In this document: one piece after another, positions 38,982 to 50,873 of the stretch
How the letters are laid out: the number at the start of each line of letters is the position of its first letter
Numbering within the stretch: position 1 is the first letter of the stretch
Origin: Amphirosellinia nigrospora
Lineage: Eukaryota > Ascomycota > Sordariomycetes > Xylariales > Xylariaceae
Assembly (NCBI GenBank): GCA_004123355.1
Contig: SCHM01000003.1
Coordinates: 5,723,058 to 5,787,057, forward strand
Reading direction: 5' to 3'
DNA: 64,000 bases
Position numbers and translations under genes: made by a program
The notes under the pieces: model-generated
Told to the model about the DNA's origin: nothing
The model's input: only the letters and a program-made list of their open reading frames with translations
The model's database searches: none

Positions 38982-40158
38982 TTACACGGTGGCGTAACCC
39001 CTTTTAGTATCCCATACCTTCACCTTAGCCACGAGGCTTTCCAAGCTTTCCGTACTTATAATTTCTCGTCGGGCATCAGGCACAGGCGACCCAGGCCCAA
39101 AGATATCATGATCCAGTTCCCCTGGTTTCATATAGCCGTCCGCCTCTTGGATTTCGCGCGTAGCGTTGAGCTCATACAGTCTTTTTTGTGTAATTTGGGG
39201 CCCTCAGAGTCCAACTCTGCTTTTATGAATTTTCCATCAATTTCTGGGTCGCTGCTCTTCTCGGGACTGGAAGGCCCTCCTGCGCTTCGTGGTCTACGTC
39301 GATAGTACAGATGAGCCCAATCGAGCTACCGAACGCAGCTAGAACGGCCGTAGCGCCGACGACTACGCCAGTGATAACACTGGTACCTAGTTCATCTCCG
39401 GCGCCCTCTGGAATTCTTGAAGGCTCGTCAGTTGGTAGTGCTTCAGGTGACATCGCTGTAGAAATGGCCGTCGGGCGTCGGGCTGGATGTATAGGGAACA
39501 ACTGAGACCAATGAGGAGTGATAGATGCGACGGATTCGCTGTTTTCACCACTGATTTGGCCTTTGGTGACCTCATTCATCTCGTCCCTACTATCCACAAT
39601 CCATTGTCGACGGCCACAAGGTTATTGTGGCCGCTGACGTCTCTATTCGTATGGACACCGGTATCGTCACTATCACGACCACTTCGGCCCCCATCGCTAC
39701 TACTATCTCCCGCAGAGACGATCTTAAAGAGTGGTGAGAAGTTAAACAACCCCCTCACTCCCATCCAGGCTAAAAATAAGGCCGTATAAATGTGAAAGTT
39801 GTGCTCCAAATGTTGGAGATTCAACTCGCCAGGAGAAGTTTCCACCTGTAACATCTATAGAATCTGTGAGCTCCTAGATTAGCTGGAACTATAGATGAAG
39901 AACACTGAAGAAAATATGCTCATCTTACGTGCTAATTTCCCCGACTCTGCGCATGGAGTCGAAGGTCTGACCACCTAGTAAAGTTATTGTGGCCATTGGT
40001 GATCGAGGATTTTGCGGCCCATTTAATACATATGTTGAGTTTGCGGCAACCACTTCGTCTTTCTGGGGCGCGAGAAACTCTATGAAGCCAACATTAGCTT
40101 GTGAGAATGCGCAATCCCGATAAGGCTTAGCCATGCTAGCTTTTGGAGTGAGGTTCAT
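38982..40158 (-). CDS. Single-pass membrane glycoprotein of a filamentous-ascomycete family (frame-broken)
   Basis: The ATG at 40158 opens a first exon with PYRDCAFSQANVGFIEFLAP and an NSTYVLN glycosylation-type site. An intron follows from the GTAAGA donor near 39930 to an AG near 39857. The second exon carries GNFSWRVESPTFGAQLSHLY and LFNFSPLFKI, a pattern seen in the outer domain of this family. One transmembrane helix follows (ITGVVVGATAVLAAFGSSIG), then a basic stop-transfer stretch (YYRRRRPRS). The cytoplasmic tail has the family's typical repeats: FIKAELDSEGPKLHK, YELNATREIQEADGYMKPGE and ELD. The stop is at 38982-38984. Breaks near 39750 (G run), 39600, 39323 (G run) and 39205 (A run) fit loss of bases from short runs. 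No classical signal peptide is seen. Its function is unknown; the topology suggests a cell-surface protein. Confidence 0.6.
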
Positions 40159-42995
40159 CACGACTGTGTCTCGTAGTTATTGCACTGGTAGCCAGTGGTA
40201 ACTTGTAATATCCGGATAGGGAAAAAAAGTTGAATACTAGAAGAATAGAGAGGGGAACTTAATTAATTTAATAATTGGTCAAGTCCTATTTGGCGGAGTA
40301 CTTGAATTGATCCCAACATGCCAATTTCTGAGGTATCGGATGTCTCAGTGGGTGTCAACCCAGGAGTAAATGCAACACCTCGAAGCACCCCTAACTCCGG
40401 GCCGCGAGTAACGCCCAAGGGCCTTGCGGCTAAATATAATTTGTAGGCTGACTAGTTTGTTCGCGCGTTTCATGTTTGAAGTCAATAATAATCTTTGAAG
40501 TGTCAGGGGAGAGTTCAGATGAGTTAACCAAGATGTAAGATACTAGTTGCCGGGACCGAATGCACCCAGTAATATATTGGTTGATGTGACTGAACGGAAG
40601 GCAGACTATGATTCATTATTGAAACACCGTAGCCTCGGCTCCTTTACTTCACATTCGGTAGTTTCACTCATTCCAGAACCGTGGCCTAGGCAACGGGCCG
40701 CTACCGAATGCGCCTAACCAGGCATACTGTTGTGGAGATCGAAATAGTTAATAAAATGGGAGTAAGAGTGTTAATAGGACCTCGGACACTTATGGTAAAA
40801 CTAGACCACTATAACAGGCTTCTCCTGTTGCATTCCAAAGTAGAAATCTAGCTCTCTAATAGGGATTAATATGATAATAATCCTACAAGTAGCATTTAAT
40901 AATTAGAGCGAGTATGAGCACGGCGCAAATGTTCTCCTGGATGCTCAAGGAGGTCTTTGATACATCCACATCGAGATCTTAAGCAACTCAGGCTCTGACT
41001 CACGTGCGATTTGTCTATATGATGAGACAGCATTTCTCGTGGTTAAGCAGCCTCAAGGGTTCACAACATGGGGAGGTTCCTAATGCAACAGGGGCTTCTA
41101 TTGGAGGGCTTAGAAGGGCGTTCGAATATAATAATTCTCTACGGAGCCATGAAAGTCCAGTCCCTTGGGTCCTTTGAAGTAAAAGATTTCTGGTCTATGC
41201 ACCTTAATACCCTCGCATTCAGCTATCTTACTTCGCAGTCTCCTTCCTCCCTATTCTTGCTGTCTCGGAGGTCGGGGGGAAGACGGACAATTAAATAATT
41301 CGAGCCTCGTACAAGGTTACACTCGATACGACATTTAGAGACCTGGGGCCTAGGTCTATACCGATACGCGACCCAGTCTGCCGGTACGTGTGACAGTTGA
41401 CCCTGATGCTCGTGTCGCATTTTCTCTCGGCCTAGGAGCTTGGTAATGAGTAATTGAACATGCTAAAATTGTCCTCTTGGCAGGTGATGACGCATGCTTT
41501 GAATCCTAGTTATTATCCCTCTCCCAATATCACGGTTGCGTAATCATAACCTTCTATTTGCAATCTCTTCTGGAATCCGGGCAAATGGATGTCCCCTTTT
41601 GTTTTGCATCTTAGCAGACCAGTAGCCTGCGGCCAGGCTAAGAAATCTATTCATGTTGGTAAGGAGCTGCTTAAGTGGCGTAGATAGCATTTTAGGGACA
41701 ATATGACGAGTTAAAGGAGTGACAATAAATCACTTATATTCAGTACTGTTGAAACAATCTACTACAGTTTCATAGGCATATAATATCCAAAACCTCCTTT
41801 TCGGGATTCCGCCTAATGCTTAAAACTTACTGCACATCATGTGTGACATATAATAATCTTGGGCTGTCCTGTTTTAGAACGGAGGCAACGATGGACATAC
41901 AGATTCGATCATTCCAATGCTGGAGTAGAAATGGGGACTATTGGCTGTGTAATGATAGTTCGTGTAGATCAATGCTGCATCCACTATGGTCAGGATAGCA
42001 ATCTGTATTTCTGAAAGCTCTAGGCGCTACATAGGTTGTAGGCAAAGGTCTGAAGGCCTTGTTCGTGTTCCACGCTAATTTCCCACCATCCTGGGGTGCT
42101 GTGCGATACCAACTGTTCGGATCTCGCTAAGAAGACGAAGATATTGTTGTGCGAAGGGGCTTTACGATAGTGCCGGCTATGCGTACTCGTAGTTTGTTTT
42201 GTTCTATGGGAGTGGTTATATCACCAATTATCTATGATTTCATGCATACGCACTAAAGGATTAATAATTAGGATACACAGAAAAGGAGGTAGCACCGAGA
42301 ATTTAATTGAATCGGGGTGTTGATAGGGGGGCTTAACCTTTGACGATAATTAGGGTTTCGACACCGCACAACGTTCAAAATATACTGTTACGTCTGTGTA
42401 ATATAAAATGAAAAGTCGCGATCCCAGCTTTCCCTTATTGGACCTCCCCCAGCTTCCAAGTTTTGTTCATCAAGGACCTGAAACTTAAGGGCCTTGTCAA
42501 ATGACAAGAAATCATACGATGAAATGTATACCATGACGAAGTGATTAAGTTCTAGGCTGTACAGGCTAGCACCTGCCAGAGGATGCTGTATAACTCCCTT
42601 TCCCTGCTTTGTTGTTTCCCAACGGAGCGGAAAGCAGCTCCGTCGGGTAGTACTACTCATATACACGTAGCTTATCGTTCTAGAGTTGTCACACATTGTA
42701 ACATCGTGTTACTTACGCTGCACATTTAAAGCCGAATCACGGACGTAGAACGTGGACCTTGTTGCAAATATATTCGACGGGTATATCCGAGGAGAGAATA
42801 GACTGTAGTCGCAACCTAGACACACGCGTGCATATATACCTAGGTAGGCACACATGCTTCGTTCTCACAAAGAGATCTCCTGGATCTTATATGTCTTCAT
42901 TACAAACTCCCTTCTATAAGAAAGAACTGTCGATGATTACTATCGCCCTCAAGTTCCAAATTGCCGTCATCATCTAGCACTTCTATTTATACAAT
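40159..42995. other. Intergenic stretch with one possible small minus-strand gene
   Basis: An ATG-started minus-strand frame at 42388-42696 encodes 102 residues with no known domain. Its composition is plausible for protein but proves nothing. The rest is AT-rich with no supported features. Confidence 0.4.
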
Positions 42996-44663
42996 ATGGA
43001 GCCTGACACGGCATCCCCTGGCGAGGATCGAGACCGGCTGCCCCTGGAGGCTCTAACAGGAAGCACCAGCTTGCTAGGAGACTCGACGGAACAGTCCGGA
43101 TTGCTAAATGCGATTGCCAATCTCATCCTTCAGTACAAACCTGGAAAGGGTGTTGAGATATATAATCCTTTCAGAGGAGGCCATAATATCCTATACCGTC
43201 TGAAGTATGAAGATGGCACATCGGCGTGTATGAGGGTTCCTTGTGAAGGTACTTCAGGTAGTCCTATTGATCCTCTGTATTGAAGCTTATATGGCATTGA
43301 ACAGTCTCGGAGAGATTCGGCGAGGAAAAATTCAGCTATGAAGTAGCTATGATGCGCTATGTTGCTGCGAACACTACACTCCCTATACCGAAGATCTACC
43401 ACCACGGAACCGCTGCTGAGAATCCCTCGGGAACAGGACCCTTCATTATCATGGACTATGTTGAGCACAAAAAGGACATGTCTGATCTTCTCAACGATCC
43501 GGCACTTGGTCCAGGCGACCTTCAAATCATAGATCCCAACATCGCCGAGGAGGAACTTGAAAAGCTTTACGGACAAATGGCTCGCATCCTTCTGCAACTA
43601 TCTACCTTGTCCTTCTCTCGAATAGGCTCTCTGATTCAGGTCCACGATGGTATTTTCTCGGTGTCCGGTCGGCCTCTTACTCAGTATATGAACGCACTGG
43701 CGGGGAGAGTGAGCTTTGACTCCGCGCCACTTCCCTCCAGCCCGTACTCTACGGAAAAGGAGTGGTATTGCGCCTTAGCAGATATGCACTTGATTCAGTT
43801 GAACGACGAAAGGAACGATGGTATCAAAGACGAGGATCACGCGCGAGACATATATGTCGCACGTCATCTGTTCCGAGAACTTGCTTATGAGGGGCGGCTG
43901 ACATCGGAGACGTCAGAAGAAGGGAGCAAGCCTGCATTCTACATTTACTCAGAGGACCTTCGCCCGACTAACGTCTTAATGGATCAAGACTGTCATGTCA
44001 CTGGCGTGATAGATTGGGAATTCGCCTACGCCGCGCCAGAATCGTTTTTTCGGATCCGCCTTGGTGGTTGCTCTTGAGGAAGCCAGAAGACTGGCCTGGA
44101 GGATACGAGGCATGGATGAATGCGTAAGGAATTCTCGGAGTCATTTCCCTCTTCGCTTAGCAAGTTTCAGAGCACAGACTTTCCTTTTTGGTCGGCAGAG
44201 TCTCCGGAGGCTACTTGGACTCGAGAAAATTACCCTTAAAGATAGTGTGATAACTGACTCCGAGTTTCAGGTATGAGCCGCGTCTAGAGATATTTCTTCG
44301 CGTCTTAGAAAAGGAGGAGAGTAACCTAAAGGGTAGCTCAAAGGGGAGTTCTACACTGATTGGTTCAAGTACGCCTCTTTCACAACGGATGCGCAAGAGT
44401 TGGGAAACAAGACGTGGGTGATCAACTATGCGGCAAGAAACGGCTTCGTGTTTGATGATTTGTATTGGAAATACTTGGATCGTCGCTTTTTCGGTCCTAA
44501 TGAGAAGGGAAATCACCAAGCGAGGCTTAGTCTTTTCACCGAGAAAGAAATTGAGGCGATGGAGTCCTTCGTCAAGAGGAAGATGAGGGAGACGAAGGGT
44601 TGGAAATACATTGACTGGGACGCTCTAAACTTGTCCCCTCAGTCAGCTGAGTTCACGCTGTAG
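42996..44663 (+). CDS. Aminoglycoside-phosphotransferase-fold (APH) family protein
   Basis: The ATG at 42996 starts exon 1 (to 43248). A 56-base intron (43249-43304) leads in phase to exon 2, giving the family-typical ERFGEEKFSYEVAMMRYVA and IPKIYHHGTAAENPSG. The ATP-site segment GPFIIMDYVEH and the Brenner-type catalytic segment YSEDLRPTNVLMD follow, then VTGVIDWEFAYAAPE, which supplies the metal-binding aspartate. The usual His of HxDxxxxN is replaced by Ser here, as is common in this fungal branch. The C-terminal part has PPWWLLLRKPEDWPGGYEAW and NYAARNGFVFDDLYWKYLDR. At least four frame changes occur between 44040 and 44410, one in the T6 run at 44045-44050. The protein would be about 530 residues. 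Fungal members of this expanded family have unknown small-molecule or protein substrates. Drug resistance should not be assumed. Confidence 0.75.
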
Positions 44664-45169
44664 AGATTGCCATAGCTTAGTAGCCGCAGGATAATGTTGG
44701 GATAACAATGACTGGATAATTAGCATAGTTGAATAGCATTGCGGGCGAAGAAATAAGCTGTTTCATTTCCAAATTCGCGGGCGGGACAGAAACATCAGGG
44801 CGGAAGTTCCTATACAGTCAACAAAAATTGCCATGTCGTAGAGGCAGCTTGTGATCCTGAAAGACGGGTGCTGATAAAACTTGGGAGCACGGTTTGCAGT
44901 AGACTGGTAACGGACGTCCAAGATTTAAAGTTAGGTCATCAGGACCCGATGTTTAGCCGCCCGGCGTGCTGGGACGGCCCACTATAACCTGCTGTGAGAT
45001 TCCTCACAGCGGATGTGGCAACGACTTGAGCTCGCAACTGAGTACAGCCCCTGGTTAAGCCCTCAAAGACTCCTCCTAGGTAACAAACGCTGGAAACAGG
45101 GCGCGATCTAGAAAAAGTATTTCGCTTACAACACCACGCCACCTTGAAAATACCCAGCATTTCGCTAAT
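44664..45169. other. Intergenic, GCN20 promoter side
   Basis: Nothing beyond a probable leader for the following gene. Confidence 0.4.
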
Positions 45170-47525
45170 ATGGAGGCCGATATCAGAGCTGCCCTACCGG
45201 ATATCGACCCTGTCGTCTCCGAATATTCGGTCGGGTATCTTAGACACGCCTCAACCGCCTATATTGGTGAGGATGAGGCCTCGGACATATCTCCCCTGGC
45301 CGAGGCTGCCTCTGCTATTACAGAGCTCCTGCTTTCCGCCGCAGGCAACGTAGAGAGCGCTGCGCAGCAGGACAAGATCCGCGCCCTGGTTGCGAAATGG
45401 GTCGACAAGTATGAAGAGGTCAACGGCGCAAACGGGGATCGCTATGGGCCTTCTGTGAAGCGTCTCGACCAGGCCTTCCAGGTCGGCTCACAGCGCAACA
45501 TGTCTTCCACGCTGGCCGTTGCCACCGGCAGTGTTGACCTTGAGTCTGCCAATACGCGCAAGGTCGAGTCCAAGGTGGACCGCAAGAAGCTCGAAAAGGC
45601 GGAGCGCAAGATCGCGGCCAAGCAGAGCAAGAAGCTGTTCAAGAACGTCGAATACGAGGCTTCGCGACTTCTCAACCAGCCCGAATCCCAGTCCTACGAG
45701 GAGTTTTACATGGCCGTCAACCCCCTCCAACTTGGACCTGGTGGTGGCGCTGCTAAGACAAAGGATATCAAGATGGAGAACGCGGATGTTAGCATTGGCG
45801 GCACGAGGATCCTGACTGATACCGACCTGACCCTTGCGTATGGTCATCGCTATGGTCTGGTGGGTAACAACGGTGTGGGCAAATCTACTCTGCTGAGGGC
45901 ATTATCAAGACGAGAGTTGCCTATCCCTACTCACATATCCATTTTGCACGTCGAACAAGAGGTAAGATTGCACAGGTGCCTTATCGACCTTTGTACTCTA
46001 TACTAAATTGTCTATAGATTACCGGAGATGACACAACCGCTCTGCAGGCTGTCTTGGATGCCGATGTCTGGCGAAAGGTGTTGATGAGGGACCAGTCGGT
46101 ATGTGGCAGTACTCTACTATAGGAGATGTATACATGCTAACAATAATCAAGGAAATCACAGCTCGTCTGGCGGAGATTGAGTCTCAGAGAGCATCTATGG
46201 CTGATACGTCAGCTGATGCGGCCAAATTAGATCGTGACCGAGAAGCGCTAGACCAGAAGCTTGGTGACATCCAATCGAAGCTCACAGAGATGGAATCCGA
46301 CAAGGCAGAGCCCAGAGCGGCTAGTATCCTCGCTGGTCTCGGTTTCTCACCGGAAAGACAACAGTTCGCCACCAAGACATTTTCGGGTGGTTGGCGTATG
46401 CGTTTGGCTCTGGCCAGAGCCCTTTTCTGCGAGCCTGACCTACTGCTTCTCGATGAGCCGTCGAACATGTTGGACGTCCCCTCATTACATTCTTGTCTAA
46501 TTATCTTCAAACATACCCCAGCACTGTCCTGGTCGTCAGTCACGACAGAGCTTTCTTGAATAAGTCGCGACCGATATCATACATCAACATTCCGAGCGCC
46601 TCGACTACTACAGAGGCGCGAACTTTGAATCCTTCTACGCTACCAGGGAGGAACGCAAGAAGATCGCGAAGAAGGAATACGAGACCAATGTGGCCCAACG
46701 TGCGCACTTGCAGGCCTTCATCGACAAGTTCCGCTACAATGCCGGCAAGGCCGCCGAAGCCAGTCACGTATCAAGAAGCTGGAGCGTATGCCGATCCTCC
46801 AGCCCCAGAGGCCGAGTACAGCGTCAAATTCAGATTCCCGAGGTGGAGAAGCTCTCGCCGCCCATCGTGCAAATGTCGGGTGTCACCTTCGGTTACAGCG
46901 CCGATAACATCTTGTTAAGGAACGTTGACTTGGTGCAACTCGACTCGCGAATCGGCATCGTCGGGCCCAACGGTGCCGGTAAAACCACTATCCTGAAACT
47001 CCTCATCGGCAAGTTGTCGGCCACGCAAGGCCTGATATCGCAGAACTCGCGGCTGCGCATCGGTTTCTTCGCACAACACCACGTCGACGCGCTGGACTAA
47101 CCATGAGCGCCGTCAGCTTCATGGCCAAGATGTACCCGGGCCGCTCAGACGAGGAGTATCGGCGACAGCTCGGCTCCTTCGGCATCACGGGAACCACGGC
47201 CTACAGAAGATGGTCGTGTTATCCGGAGGTCAGAAGTCGCGTGTCGCGTTCGCGTGCCTGGCACTCACGCAGCCGCATATCCTCGTCCTCGACGAACCGT
47301 CCAATCATCTCGATATCGAGGCCATGGACGCCTGGCCGAGGCCTCAACGAGTTCCAGGGTGGCGTCCTCATGGTCTCCCACGACGTGACCATGTTACAGA
47401 CCGTGTGTAATAGCCTCTGGGTCTGCGAGAATGGCACCGTCTGGAAATTCCCTGGCGATGTCCAGGCGTACAAGAAGAGGATCGCTGCCCAGGCTGATGA
47501 GGCTGGTGTTGTCAAGGCGCATTAG
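45170..47525 (+). CDS. GCN20: GCN20-type ABC-F ATPase, general amino-acid control
   Basis: Cytosolic ABC-F protein that, with Gcn1, helps Gcn2 kinase sense uncharged tRNA on ribosomes. The ATG at 45170 gives the fungal GCN20 N-terminus ([20 protein letters not shown]). Domain 1 has Walker [13 protein letters not shown], signature [15 protein letters not shown] and Walker [14 protein letters not shown]. Domain 2 has Walker [10 protein letters not shown], signature [12 protein letters not shown] and Walker [19 protein letters not shown]. Introns are 45962-46017 and 46099-46151 (56 and 53 bases), both in phase. About nine frame breaks fall in the second half (near 46483, 46564, 46764, 46805, 46840, 47098, 47198, 47322 and 47343). 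Every one is repaired on paper by one more base, mostly C or G, in a short run, giving the expected conserved protein of about 750 residues. This pattern argues for sequencing error. CPC1 lies 1.9 kb downstream, convergent. Confidence 0.92.
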
Positions 47526-49382
47526 AACGAAACACGTGAAAGGGAGGAGGTCGGAAATGGGTTACGTGTGCTATGAAAATAGGTTGATGTGACATGATTG
47601 TAGAAAGAAAGGAATAAAAATAATTCGTTCTACAAACCCACATATGTCTTACTCGCTGTTGTGACTTTATTGCCTCCCTCCTTGCTGAGCGTTCAGGTAG
47701 TTGGTTAGATGTTTACTTAGGTGGTACTTGCACTCGCCATGTGTTTAAGTCATATTGATGGCAATCGCGATCCACCGCACTTATTACTATTGGGACGATA
47801 CAGTAAGTACTGAGTTTGCCGTGGGATAGGATGGGATGAGTCAACGATCACTTGCCCCGAGTGACGTGGTCGGGAATAAGTGGGTGATTTGAAAGAAAAA
47901 AACACAACACCCACATACACACATCCATGTTTTTCTATGTTTTAATGTATGCATTATGCAGGCACTATTGGGCGGCGATGTATATGTATAGTTCGAAACT
48001 ACCTACCTACCGAAATCTTCTTTATGTTTCGGTGGAGTATGTTAGTTGAGTCATAAACTGCACAACTTTTTCCCTTCTGTTTTCCCATTATTTTCAGGTT
48101 TACCTGCTTTATTTTACGTCTGTCCGTCTGTCTATCTGTCTATTTGGAAATTGCAATGTCGGACTTGAAACCCCGGAAATTCGGAATCAATCAATCCTGG
48201 CTACCTAACCTACTCAAAGCTTGACGGGGCGCGTGACTGTGTAGCGGCTATGGCAACGCCATGTCTTAGCTCGTGATGCTAAAGTTTTCGGTATCAGTCA
48301 CTCACTCACTCGCCCATTATAGTCTCACGATGTTTGGGTAGCCTAAACCTAGTCGTATCTGTGTCATCGCGAAAGTATAAAACCTCATATATCTATCTTC
48401 TCATCTTCTCCTTTCCTCATCCATTGGGCTACCATCTCGACCTTGAACCTAACTTGTATTGCTCCTCCCTGCCTCATTCCCTGCTAACTTGGTGCTTTCC
48501 AATAGTCAAGTTAATGGCATATGTCTACTGCTTGGTGTATTTACACTACACGCTCAGAGACACTTGAGACGCAACACAACGATACAGAGACTAAGGTAGC
48601 AGGCTGCATAGTCCGCCATCACACTTGCTTCTTCACGAAACCAAACATAAAATCAGGCACCCAATACTTTTATACACAAACCTACGCGCTCTGTCTCCTG
48701 GTACAATGGACATCTGCTGCGAGAGACAATCGTAGCAAGACAAGCGAAGATGCTGGGCGCCAACGGGAAAACCGAGCTATAGGGCCCGCAACTTATTCCT
48801 CTTTACTCTTCAAGACAAGAACCCATGAGATTCTGCGTCACCAAAAACGTCGGACGGATGTCACATCGCTCGAGCCCAACCTAACTTGTATTTGCATATA
48901 GGGAACGGAACGCTACGTTAGGCTCTTGAGGACACGTTATTCTGGCACAGAAGATGGTGACGGGTCCAAGCCCAGCTTCAGAGGGAGTATCATTTATTTC
49001 AAGGTCACAAGCTAACATTCAGTGAGATGAAGGGCAAAGGAGTCAAATTCAGTATACATCAATTGTCAAGGAAAGCCTCCTATATTGAGGACTAGACTAT
49101 GAATGGTATCAAATACGCCATATTTGGTACTGCTCCAACATGGCTGACCGCGTTTACTTTTTGAGTTGGCCTAAAACGAGGACCAACACTGAAATGATAA
49201 GAAACGACATGAGAGAAACGATGATATATCCCCGGCAATGGCGTCAATGTCCTAGGCGGCGACAGCGAAGGACTATTTACCATTGCCTCCTGAAAACTGA
49301 GAGGTGACAAGGCCACCGTGGCCTGTCCCTCCAGTTCCTGACCATACAACATACAGAGTAAAAATATACCAAAACGGTGCGC
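47526..49382. other. Intergenic between the 3' ends of GCN20 and CPC1
   Basis: AT-rich with TACCTACC units and (TCAC)n near 48297-48311. Two TGAGTCA motifs (47837-47843 and 48047-48053) match the GCN4/CPC1 site, but that 7-mer is expected several times per window by chance. No gene was seen. Confidence 0.45.
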
Positions 49383-50576
49383 CTATGCACCGCTAGGTCG
49401 GCTCAAAGCTATACGCTTCCAGTGGTCACGTTCTTCCTCTAATTTGGCGATCTTCTCCTCGAGTTCCTCTAGTTTCTGAGCCTTACGCTCACGAGACTTA
49501 CGAGCGGCCAATGTATTGCGCGCTCGCTTCATCGCAACAGTGTCGTTGGGATCATCAACAACAATAGGAGGAAGAGGCTTGTCGCGCCGCCGAGCGTTCA
49601 CGCCAGAGACAGATGAGTGTCGGCCGTGAGCTGCAGCCGGCGGCGAGTTGCCAGATTTACGACGAGGGAGAGAGTCGGCTTCGGGTTTCTCGAGCTCTGC
49701 AGGTGCCTCTTCTGGCGACTTAGTTGACGAAGTGGCCTGGTCAGTGGTTGTGCTCTCTGGGAAGAGAGGGAACCAGTTCTCAGTGGAGCCAGCGTCAAAG
49801 TCACCGAAGTTAGGCGAAACCTCGTAATTCTCAAACTCGGGAGACTCGCCGAAATTAGAAGGCGTGGTCATGTTCGTGAATGCACTGGAATTGGGTGCTG
49901 AGAACTGCTCCGCGAGAAGCAGCTCACCGGGTGAGACCGTGCCCAAGTTGGTTGAACTTGAAGCAGGGCTCATTTCCAGGTCGTGGATAGCTGGGGACGA
50001 AAAAGCGGTGGAAGCTCCACCTCCGAAAGCCGTGAAGCCTTCAAGACTGTTCATCGCGTCTACTGAGGGTAAGTTTGTGTTGTAGTTATATGCAGGCGCG
50101 GACAAATTACCTTGAAGATCCATCTTGGCTGGCACCCGCTGGTTACCGATGCTCTGTGAGAAGAGTGGTACTGGTGGACGAGCAATGCGGGTCTGCTGGT
50201 TCACTGCAGCGGGGGAGGATGAAGCGGATAGGGATGCGTAAAACTGTTGTTGACTTGGGTTTTGCGCAATAGAGTTAAACCGATTGGTCAATGCCGAAGG
50301 AGAGTACGTTGGCCCTGTTGCTTGGATGATCTGTTGAATGCGCTGATTCTGGAGAGCGGGAGACGCGCTCGAGTCACGACGGCTGGTGCTCGTTGCGTTG
50401 CTGTGTAGAGATCCAAAGGGTGCTGCTGGGTTGGCAGGCGACGAAACAGTGCGGTTAACGGTTGTCCTCGAAGGCTGAGGTGAGTCGAACAAGACAAAGT
50501 CCTGCTGAGGCGGGCTCTGGAAGTTGTGTGGTTGCGCGGATGGTGCCGGCGGGCTCGAGGAACTGGAGGAAGCCAT
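49383..50576 (-). CDS. cpc1: Cross-pathway control bZIP transcription factor, CPC1/GCN4 type
   Basis: Intact 397-residue frame from the ATG at 50576. The C-terminal bZIP (about residues 345-395) has the basic region MKRARNTLAARKSRERKAQ and a heptad zipper (LEELEEKIAKLEEERDHWK) running to ALSRPSGA at the end. This arrangement, with the DKPLPPIVVDDPND lead-in, is that of Neurospora CPC-1, Aspergillus CpcA and yeast Gcn4. The nuclear factor activates amino-acid biosynthesis genes through TGA(C/G)TCA sites on starvation. The central region (LEGFTAFGGGASTAFSSPA and ENYEVSPNFGDFDAG) matches the acidic activation region of the fungal family. The N-terminal 120 residues are Ser/Pro/Gln-rich and make the protein longer than the roughly 240-280 residues of the best-known members. 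The downstream in-frame ATG of MDLQGN is an alternative start. Short upstream ORFs suggest translational control. Confidence 0.9.
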   Translation of the reverse strand: MASSSSSSPPAPSAQPHNFQSPPQQDFVLFDSPQPSRTTVNRTVSSPANPAAPFGSLHSNATSTSRRDSSASPALQNQRIQQIIQATGPTYSPSALTNRFNSIAQNPSQQQFYASLSASSSPAAVNQQTRIARPPVPLFSQSIGNQRVPAKMDLQGNLSAPAYNYNTNLPSVDAMNSLEGFTAFGGGASTAFSSPAIHDLEMSPASSSTNLGTVSPGELLLAEQFSAPNSSAFTNMTTPSNFGESPEFENYEVSPNFGDFDAGSTENWFPLFPESTTTDQATSSTKSPEEAPAELEKPEADSLPRRKSGNSPPAAAHGRHSSVSGVNARRRDKPLPPIVVDDPNDTVAMKRARNTLAARKSRERKAQKLEELEEKIAKLEEERDHWKRIALSRPSGA

Positions 50577-50779
50577 GATTGCTGTAGGGAATCCGTGGTG
50601 AAGACTGTGAAGTCTGGAGGGGAAATGGTGGCGGTGAGTTGAGAACTTGCGCGAGAGCTGGGGATAGCTTCTTCAAAGTTCAGTTCGACCTGGGGAGGAA
50701 GAGCTGAGAAAAAAAGTTGAGTTGAGAGTAAAGTATTTTTCTTTGGAGACTGAATGATGGCGGTTGGTCTAGAAAAGCT

Positions 50780-50851
50780 CTAGGTGCTGGACAGCGGGAG
50801 AGGGGGTTTGAGTTGTTTAGCGCATGGTGGGCTAATGCCTGATGTAGTCAT
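50780..50851 (-). promoter_or_regulatory. Upstream ORF (23 codons) in the CPC1 leader
   Basis: ATG at 50851, stop at 50780-50782, ending 203 bases before the CPC1 start codon. It overlaps the two-codon upstream ORF in another frame. It matters only if transcription starts upstream of 50851, which is not shown by sequence. Confidence 0.45.
50817..50825 (-). promoter_or_regulatory. Minimal upstream ORF (Met-Arg-stop) in the CPC1 leader
   Basis: The sequence is CCACC ATG CGC TAA, a strong start context followed by a two-codon frame, 240 bases ahead of the main start. There is no other ATG between this ORF and the CPC1 start codon. It resembles the very short first upstream ORF of yeast GCN4, after which ribosomes can resume scanning. 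The control function is inferred. Confidence 0.5.
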
Positions 50852-50873
50852 GTGTGTGTATGTGTGGTGTATT

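Noticed and set aside
45170-47525. Insertional RNA editing or programmed frameshifting as the cause of the GCN20 breaks
   Set aside because: About nine sites in one gene, with no shared slippery motif or structure, and no such system known for fungal nuclear mRNAs; sequencing error is simpler.
47837-48053. Two TGAGTCA motifs between GCN20 and CPC1 as shared control sites
   Set aside because: They lie 3' of both genes, and this 7-mer is expected about eight times per 64 kb.
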